Shown here one piece after another: positions 34,701-37,210 of a stretch of 37,210 bases of DNA. Origin of the DNA: Nemertoderma westbladi. Taxonomy: Eukaryota > Xenacoelomorpha > Nemertodermatida > Nemertodermatidae. Every line of letters begins with the position of its first letter. Positions within the stretch are counted from its first letter, which is position 1. The translations under genes and the position numbers were made by a program. The notes under the pieces are model-generated. The model worked only from the letters and a program-made list of their open reading frames with translations, had not been told where the DNA came from and made no database searches. The stretch spans positions 1 through 37,210 of the forward strand of contig JAUCBJ010005282.1 in NCBI GenBank assembly GCA_032718475.1. Direction: 5' to 3'.

Positions 34701-35799
34701 CTCCACAAAGCTAGGCATTAGGTGTCCAGTTTTTCCTTGCAGGAAAAATTCCAAAAAATAAATTATGTGGTACAAATTTATGTTTATATACAAATTTGCC
34801 ATTATTATATTAAAACTGATACCAACCTGATGGACTATAGACAGAGTTTCCCCTTTAGTGACATATTGCCTTTGAATTTCATTCCAATATATATTATTTG
34901 AGTAGGTTATTGGAGAGGGCACCGCATCAGGCTCAGTGTAGTAACCGGTTATTGGAGAGGGAACCGCATCAGGCTCAGTGTAGTAACCGTTTTGAGCTAC
35001 GTAATAATACCCAGGGATTGGTTGTTCTTGGGGAGCCAGGTACATACCCGAAGGTGGCAAATCAGTAACATTGGTAACGGGTACATAACACAAGTTGTTA
35101 TTGTTGTTATATACTGCGTTCGATTCCATGAAGACGTTGGTGATGGGTGTATATTGACAGATGACATTGCTAGTGGGTCCGTTGCGTAGGACAGGTTGTT
35201 GCTGGAGCGGTATTTGGGATTGCTCCTGCATTACTGCCAGGGGTGGTTCCTGCTGTAGCATTACTGCCAGGGGTGGTTCCTGCTGTGGCATTACTGCCTG
35301 GGGTGGTTCCTGCTGTGGCATTACTGCCTGCGGTGGTTCCTGCTGTGGCATTACTGCCTGCGGTGGTTCCTGCTGTGGCATTACTGCCTGGGGTGGTTCA
35401 TGCTGTGGAATTACTGCCTGGGGTGGTTCCTGATGGGGTATTCCGTGCTGGGGTGGTTGCGTGTTGCATATTACAGGGTGGGGTGATTCTGGGTGTGATA
35501 TTACAGGCTGAGGTGGTTCCTGGTAGGATATTACTAGCTGGTGTGGGTCTTGGTAAGATATTACTGGCTGGTGTGGGTCTTGGTAAGATATTACTGGCTG
35601 GTGTGGGTCTTGGTAAGATATTACTGGCTGAGTGTGGTTCCGGATGGGATTTTACTGGCTGAGGTGATTCTGGGTAGGGTATTACTATCTGATGTGGTTT
35701 TGGGTGGGTTATTACTAGCTGATGTGGTTCTGGGTGGGTTATTACTGGCTGGAGTAGCCTTGGGTGCGTGTACCCTTGTTGAGTTGATACTGAAAACAT
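10558..35799 (-). CDS. RTP-like 3CxxC zinc-ribbon protein with Pro/Gln decapeptide repeats (whole gene, 4 coding exons)
   Basis: The coding exons, in order, are 35799-34827, 31516-31263, 17596-17357 and 10765-10558. Junction phases agree at each step (0/0, 2/2, 2/2), and the joined length is 558 codons once one extra base at about 35631 is discounted. The protein starts with about 18 Pro/Gln-rich decapeptides, then a Tyr/Asn/Pro-rich linker, then a receptor-transporting-protein domain: a helical lead-in (FAKKF-like, FADLSDKWEIM), CSQC..SWTS, GQKCNTC, DPMWYPEEV, YLYG, and a last C-x2-C cluster CQACYDGDC. In vertebrates this family (zf-3CxxC) helps receptors reach the cell surface or acts in interferon responses; the role here is unknown. 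I see no C-terminal membrane anchor. Introns of 3.3, 13.7 and 6.6 kb are filled with satellites and a LINE. The gene model is an inference from splice-site reading. Confidence 0.75.
10843..12075. repeat. 14-bp minisatellite, about 88 units
   Basis: The unit is TAGACATGTACTTG, with TAGATATG, TATACATGTAGCACTTG and TAAACATGCACTTG variants. Because 14 is not a multiple of three and no frame of the unit makes a stop on the minus strand, all three minus frames stay open for hundreds of codons (STSTCLQVHIYKYM periodicity). These are artefacts. Larger blocks of variants recur with a period of roughly 240-300 bp. The array lies in intron 3 of the RTP-like gene, next to the exon 4 acceptor. Confidence 0.92.
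12598..13596 (+). pseudogene. Retrotransposon N-terminus, 2A-like motif and APE endonuclease
   Basis: From the ATG at 12598, about 40 residues lead to a hydrophobic segment (LLLFHGLALAWFIACLTFIL), then ISGDIHPNPGP at residues 52-62. The endonuclease follows: LTNIRSL with the active-site Asn near residue 73, FVETWF with the metal-binding Glu near 99, LGGGLALH, and after a TAA at 13090 the same frame continues with GLFYRPS. ILILGDFNPN and SPYGTSDHC complete the catalytic set. The frame ends with a stop at 13594. The enzyme nicks target DNA to prime reverse transcription. The internal TAA alone would inactivate this copy. Confidence 0.85.
12757..12783 (+). other. 2A-like translational recoding motif GDIHPNPGP
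   Basis: This matches the D-(V/I)-E-x-N-P-G-P consensus except that the Glu is His. Such motifs make the ribosome skip a peptide bond before the last Pro. They are known in some non-LTR retrotransposons just before the endonuclease, which is the position seen here. A hydrophobic, signal-like stretch precedes it. Confidence 0.75.
13600..15640 (+). pseudogene. Retrotransposon reverse transcriptase region, frameshifted
   Basis: Segments in shifting frames: PNYKPWYTTELRRLSRIKD, then NKYILECHKAKNEYF, then SPKEKADLFNSFFIDQYS, the fingers (GISNRMIKA, FHPVALTSNVGKLFEYYIH), FLDICKAFDKVHHKSLLHKL with the first catalytic Asp, GVPQGSVLG followed at once by an in-frame TAG (about 14727), and YADDTALY (14798-14821) with the catalytic Asp pair. 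The thumb and tail follow (GLILSSFLKWHSQ, YASAVWDNCSP, FLPSTVRLWNSLP). Two small local duplications are visible: AACAGTATAAGT at 14295-14320, and AAGCTATTCGA at 15237-15268, which breaks the frame. At least six lesions make the copy non-functional. Confidence 0.87.
15677..15934 (+). pseudogene. Retrotransposon C-terminal zinc-finger-like tail
   Basis: About 85 codons: FRSFLYHVKLTKSSSCGHQR, EDTFHYFMECFHFHSLHVVL, then a stop at 15932. The Cys-x-H..T-x-H-x3-x-C arrangement is the usual tail that follows reverse transcriptase in this LINE group. Small deletions separate it from the body of the element, since the preceding GLLARLRRN block is in a different frame. It is a remnant, not a host gene. 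Confidence 0.7.
15950..16285. other. Probable retrotransposon 3' UTR, AT-rich
   Basis: No coding. Lies between the retrotransposon tail and the 51-bp repeat. It probably belongs to the element, but its end is not identifiable. Confidence 0.4.
16290..16706. repeat. 51-bp minisatellite, about 8 units
   Basis: Units contain GTACCTGGGTATGTGTGCG, TGTTACCTCTTTCCTTTGTA and TGTAGTC. Most are 51 bp, and some are 56 bp through an extra CAGTA. As 51 is divisible by three, several frames on both strands remain open (for example a repeated GYVCVVCYLFPLY). These frames are artefacts. The array lies in intron 3 of the RTP-like gene, directly beyond the retrotransposon. Confidence 0.9.
16732..17062 (+). other. 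Cys-rich open frame of unknown origin
   Basis: A single plus-strand frame, broken only by one TGA near 16893, reads LLPVYNTKKFVVIPPTPLKQ and, after the TGA, FCTSKCWHPTPDCVCSLCAK, then QCTDKHHFNKCCKVPRLDC and EIRYALYLNDLP before a TAA. Nine cysteines and three histidines in 50 residues look like a zinc-binding module, and such density is unlikely by chance. I do not recognise the family. It could be the decayed end of a transposable element or an exon of an unannotated plus-strand gene. No good splice acceptor precedes it. It lies antisense within intron 3 of the RTP-like gene. Confidence 0.35.
17357..17596 (-). CDS. RTP-like gene, exon 3: zinc ribbon CSQC and CNTC
   Basis: The acceptor TTTTGATTTTAG precedes CCCAATG; the first base completes the codon left by exon 2. 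The exon reads YFVDYAKVRFTCSQCGNSWT, then KMWYWLNR, YYKLYGQKCNTCLDAF and DPMWYPEEVGGVIQNFFD. This is the classic 3CxxC order: C-x2-C, Ser-Trp-Thr/Ser, a 31-residue gap, G-Q-x-C-x2-C, then P-x-W..EE and a leucine-type helix. Four cysteines would bind Zn2+, with more supplied by the next exon. The donor that fits the family is GACAA|GTTTGT (phase 2). Without splicing there, the frame ends 15 codons later at SYFI. Of the four exons this is the one whose family identity is most certain. Confidence 0.85.
17600..18720. other. Intron 2 (3' part), AT-rich, no gene seen
   Basis: About 1.1 kb between exon 3 and the decayed satellite edge. It contains a short imperfect hairpin (GACTCGCC..GGCGAGTC, 18122-18176) and nothing else recognisable. 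Confidence 0.5.
18721..19004. repeat. Decayed edge of the 35-bp satellite and a short ACCGGTACCG repeat
   Basis: At 18720-18806 there are three imperfect copies of AGTACTAGAAACCGGTACCG. From about 18800 to 19004, diverged satellite-like pieces appear (GTACAGTAGGTGGGAAGATT, AATGGAATCGGGAACGTAC). They look like the worn outer edge of the main array, separated from it by the LINE C insertion. Confidence 0.6.
19005..19755 (-). pseudogene. LINE C fragment, reverse transcriptase C-terminal third, copy 2
   Basis: A continuous frame (stop at 19031) reads FKLEHAASSVGLFINSRKTK, HVDDFCYLGSWIRKSGEDLR, VVPVLLYGSLCWALTAEDTK, SLVPPSLTLEQNRLRFAGHC and finally WRCNFVDKPAQHS. This is the C-terminal block of a LINE reverse transcriptase, downstream of the catalytic YADD box, which has been lost by 5' truncation. 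The 3' end GCATGCCGATC followed by TAGTAGTA is shared with the fragment at 6301-6592. It sits exactly between worn and well-ordered satellite units, so it inserted at or near the array boundary. The frame is intact over 219 codons, which implies a fairly recent insertion. Confidence 0.87.
21030..25860. repeat. Higher-order tandem duplication, period 2415 bp
   Basis: Blocks at about 21030-23444 and 23445-25860 share the same order of 35-bp unit variants, including the rare GACTGGG and GAACATT markers at an exact offset of 2415 bp. Outside these limits the variant order differs. The breakpoints are read by eye and accurate to about one unit. Confidence 0.8.
24880..29390. repeat. Higher-order tandem duplication, period 2245 bp
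   Basis: Blocks at about 24880-27140 and 27145-29390 match with an offset of 2245 bp (64 units plus the 5-bp insertion carried by one unit). Markers: GAACATT, TAATATACTC (twice), AGTACTGTAAG, and CAGTAGATTGG at 27091 and 29336. It overlaps the 2415-bp duplication, so two separate duplication events are recorded. Confidence 0.8.
30816..31262. repeat. 39-bp minisatellite at the exon 2 donor, about 11 units
   Basis: The unit is TTTATTTACTAACGTTGCTG then TTAATCTCTACTTTCTAAC, with ACATT/ACGTT variants. On the minus strand, the gene's sense strand, each unit reads ..ATTAACAGCAAC then GTTAGTAAATAAAG. The last unit abuts exon 2, and its GTTAGT is the exon's splice donor, so the array arose by amplification of the start of the intron. 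Confidence 0.93.
31263..31516 (-). CDS. RTP-like gene, exon 2: start of the RTP domain
   Basis: The acceptor ATTTAACAG precedes GATCAGTGG, and the exon opens in phase 0 with DQWQPQWPNNQPISFAKELE. Near its end, IFIEKFSKKFADLSDKWEIM resembles the amphipathic helix and W-x-(I/L) segment that precede the zinc ribbon in RTP proteins. The donor is GAAAC|GTTAGTAAA, leaving two bases of a codon. The donor and the first 39 bp of intron are the founding unit of the 39-bp minisatellite that follows. The exon is 254 bp (84 codons plus 2 bases). There is no in-frame stop. Confidence 0.75.
31685..31735. repeat. Dispersed repeat fragment (GCAGCACGAGG)
   Basis: ACACGTTCGTGGGGCCTTCG then CGCAGCACGAGGCC matches the block at 3150-3182 and, inverted and shorter, 33086-33103. 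Confidence 0.5.
31894..32418 (-). CDS. Nested CxxC zinc-ribbon protein, two exons
   Basis: The likely exons are 32418-32115 and 32019-31894. The ATG at 32418 (an in-frame TGA lies three codons upstream) starts MNTGTQQNQRLSQV, a polar tail that ends at a stop at 32308. One base shift over 32310-32345 leads into NKLKANRTSSEES, KPREWTTAKIECSHCQSSWT and LSNQNFLCGVCAA, then a donor GCA|GTAAAG. The acceptor TACAACACAG opens GERKEAYNEDEYCFDY in matching phase 0, ending FVLPFRGW stop. CSHC..SWTE and CGVC 23 residues later resemble exon 3 of the surrounding RTP-like gene, so it may be a diverged paralogue. The apparent frameshift, or an unseen micro-intron, leaves the N-terminus uncertain. The function is unknown. 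Confidence 0.5.
32490..33060. other. Intron 1 DNA rich in TACCGGTA motifs
   Basis: Clusters of ACCGGTACCGGTA at 32630-32655, 32757-32770 and 32935-32945, plus other CCGGTA occurrences. No gene is supported; the plus-strand frames are low-quality. Confidence 0.5.
33065..33300. repeat. Dispersed repeat (ACCAAGTTTGG family), copy 3
   Basis: AACAACATGTGTACCAAGTT then TGGATAGATTTCATCAAGGA matches the inverted copy at 6593-6720 and, more weakly, 3320-3380. It is followed by an A tract and CTCACTTCGTGGCTCGCCCC. It looks like a short interspersed element or an element terminus. Non-coding. Confidence 0.55.
33673..34725. repeat. Second 35-bp minisatellite, about 30 units
   Basis: The unit is CAACAAAGCTACACACATTA then GGTGTGCAGTTTCTC (35 bp). 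Towards 34130-34640 longer variants with TCCATGTAACAACAACGCTA are interleaved. The sequence is unrelated to the 35-bp satellite in intron 2 despite the equal period. It lies in intron 1 of the RTP-like gene, ending about 100 bp from the exon 1 donor. Non-coding. Confidence 0.92.
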
Positions 35800-35826
35800 T
35801 TCTAGGTCGTTACGCCGAGTCCGCTT
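34827..35826 (-). CDS. RTP-like gene, exon 1: decapeptide repeats and linker (one frameshift)
   Basis: An acceptor (GACTAATATTTTTAG) precedes the exon at 35826, and the ATG at 35799 starts MFSVSTQQGYTHPRL. About 18 ten-residue repeats follow, drifting from THPEPHQLVI through SYQDPHQPVI to PQQEPPQAVM. A linker then contains NNNNN, two copies of GYYTEPDAVPSPIT (34909-34992), and VTKGETLSIVHQ before the donor CAG|GTTGGT. One extra base at about 35631 (minus strand CACTCAGCC where the other repeats have CACCAGCC) breaks the frame. On both sides of it the decapeptide pattern continues perfectly, so it is an assembly error, a polymorphism or a recent mutation. The plus-strand open frames here are shadows of the repeats. 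The region is probably disordered. Confidence 0.78.
35200..35780 (-). repeat. 30-bp coding repeat (decapeptide), about 18 units
   Basis: In-frame tandem repeat within exon 1 of the RTP-like gene. The downstream units are nearly identical (PQQEPPQAVM) and the upstream ones diverged (THPEPHQLVI), so expansion has been most recent at the 3' side. The plus strand is also open in two frames for the same reason, and those frames are not genes. Confidence 0.9.
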
Positions 35827-35898
35827 CTAAAAATATTAGTCGTCAAACGATTTCACAATTTCAACTACCAAATATTAATAATATAATAATAATAATAA

Positions 35899-36440
35899 TA
35901 TTTTAGGCAGATAATTTTAAGAAAAACAGGCTCAATAAAGTTTGTAATCAGATAATACTATATTTACTATAATAATAGCATTAAATTATAATAAGTAGTC
36001 TTACATTAGTTTTGAAAATAATTTAGAGTAATATATAATAGGCCTACCTACTGTAGTTACCGGTACTTTATTTTACGCACGTGAGAAAATGGAAATCATA
36101 AAATCAGCAAACATTTATGTATTTTTATTCCAAAATTTTTACATTCCGAAACAACGATTGCTATGTGAAATTTTGTTTTACAAAAAATATTGTTGGTGGA
36201 ATTTCTCCCCTCAATAGGAGTTGATAGAGCATCAAAATATAAAATGTTTGCAGCGAATTATTAAAAAATCATACCGAATAAATTATACATGGTTAACCGA
36301 ATATTAAATGTAATCTGATAATTAAATATCTATGGGGTTTAATTCCTTCCTTTCGGCTTGCTTATAATAATAATTATTCAAAACATTCAACATTTATCGC
36401 CCACTAACGCGATAAACACAAATAAATACCTACAGAAAAA
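35899..36440. other. AT-rich intron or 5' flank, no gene seen
   Basis: Begins with an ATAATAATAATAAT microsatellite (35880-35900). No coding is seen. If the leader exon at 36460-36556 is real, this is the first intron. Confidence 0.4.
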
Positions 36441-36459
36441 GTACCACCGGAGTACTTAC

Positions 36460-36556
36460 GAACGAATAAATACGCTCTATCCGTAAATTGTAAAGCCAAA
36501 TATGGTTCGATCATAAACATATATATGATTTGTATCAGCACTCGTAAGATATTATT
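36460..36556 (-). other. Possible 5' leader exon of the RTP-like gene
   Basis: A 97-bp minus-strand segment is bounded by a strong acceptor (CCATCCCATTCTATGCAG) and a perfect donor (TTC|GTAAGTA). It is open throughout, reading a hydrophobic YMFMIEPYLALQFTDRAYLF. Its end phase does not match the coding frame of exon 1, so if it is used by this gene it would be untranslated. It could instead belong to another gene starting beyond the window. Confidence 0.35.
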
Positions 36557-36559
36557 CTG

Positions 36560-37210
36560 CATAGAATGGGATGGCAAAGTTTACGGGAATTCCCCCACAA
36601 CGACACAATAACAAAGTCGCGAAGTCTATGCATCTCTATAAATAAACGATAGTCATCATCGTAGTACTAACGGAATTATAAATCATTTAAGGAATTATAC
36701 TAAACCAATCACGAACACCAGTTACAGTTGAGTTAGACAACATAAACCAATCAGCAATCACTAATACATTGTTCCGGTGGAGTTGCCGTAAAGTAGTTGT
36801 TTGTTATTGGTTATCCTATTGGTTAGCCCAGGGTTCCTCTGACAATAGACAAAGATTAAGTGCCAGGGCAAATCGGATTTTCATTTTGCGTTTCTAGGCT
36901 ACTTACAACTAACAATCTTTATAATTAATTATGAATGGAATGGAACATGTGTGCAAATTCTACGATAATTAGATATGACCTTAATGAAAGAATTGCAATG
37001 TCTTACATGAATAACTCACTAATTATTTTCATATAATTTACGATTATTATTATTACTGCAAAATGAACCTTAATTATTAACATTTATGTGTGATAGAGTA
37101 CTGTCTAGACATATGTTATATAATTAGAATTATATAAATAAGTTCGGCCATTGCTCTCACAAAGTTTTTATTGCCGATGTTGAGTGGATTAATTCAGAGA
37201 GGTCTAGACC
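36560..37210. other. Right-edge DNA, no gene seen
   Basis: AT-rich; no recognisable exon, RNA or element. It may hold the promoter of the RTP-like gene. Confidence 0.4.

Noticed and set aside
35161-35906. Plus-strand frames rich in Gly/Cys/Val opposite exon 1
   Set aside because: They are antisense shadows of the 30-bp coding repeat. The minus frame has the start, the splice sites and continuity with the RTP domain.

Overview
The window is eukaryotic, from an invertebrate animal genome. It is AT-rich and intron-containing, full of non-LTR retrotransposon remains, foldback and MITE-like elements, and very long tandem arrays. There are no operons, bacterial ribosome-binding sites or CRISPR arrays. 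The retroelement families and a receptor-transporter-like zinc-ribbon gene suggest a non-vertebrate metazoan; I cannot name the species. Most long open frames are accidents of tandem repeats. Only three host genes can be supported, all on the minus strand.

Host genes. (1) Positions 1-140 hold the first coding exon of a J-domain (DnaJ/HSP40) protein that runs off the left edge. (2) Positions 10558-35826 hold a gene I assembled from four phase-compatible exons (34827-35826, 31263-31516, 17357-17596, 10558-10765). It encodes a Pro/Gln-rich decapeptide-repeat N-terminus followed by a 3CxxC zinc-binding domain of the receptor-transporting protein (RTP) type. It reads as a protein of about 557 residues once one extra base in exon 1 is discounted. 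A possible 5' leader exon lies at 36460-36556. (3) Nested in its first intron, on the same strand, is a small two-exon gene (31894-32418) whose product has a related CxxC...SWT zinc-ribbon signature.

Tandem repeats dominate the RTP-like gene. A 30-bp coding repeat lies in exon 1, and a 35-bp minisatellite in intron 1. Intron 2 has a 39-bp minisatellite that begins at the splice donor, then an 11-kb satellite of about 314 35-bp units with 2.2-2.4 kb higher-order duplications. Intron 3 has a 51-bp and a 14-bp minisatellite, and a 12-bp minisatellite lies just after the stop codon. Together these make up more than half of the roughly 25-kb gene.

Mobile elements. A degenerate, nearly full-length non-LTR retrotransposon (12.6-15.9 kb, plus strand) has a 2A-like GDIHPNPGP motif, an APE endonuclease and a reverse transcriptase, and lies in intron 3. 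A second LINE (3.5-6.2 kb, plus strand) has its endonuclease interrupted by a minus-strand LINE fragment with a 12-bp target duplication. Two fragments of a third LINE family (6.33-6.59 and 19.0-19.75 kb) share a 3' end; the first is joined to a tRNA-like T-arm tail. Two large foldback elements (1.6-2.5 and 7.9-8.7 kb), a 201-bp MITE with a perfect 9-bp target duplication (7262-7462) and another terminal-inverted-repeat element (8.8-9.3 kb) fill the left part. The rest (about 0.15-1.6, 2.5-3.1, 9.3-10.1, 17.6-18.7, 32.5-33.7 and 35.9-37.2 kb) is AT-rich intergenic or intronic DNA without a convincing gene.
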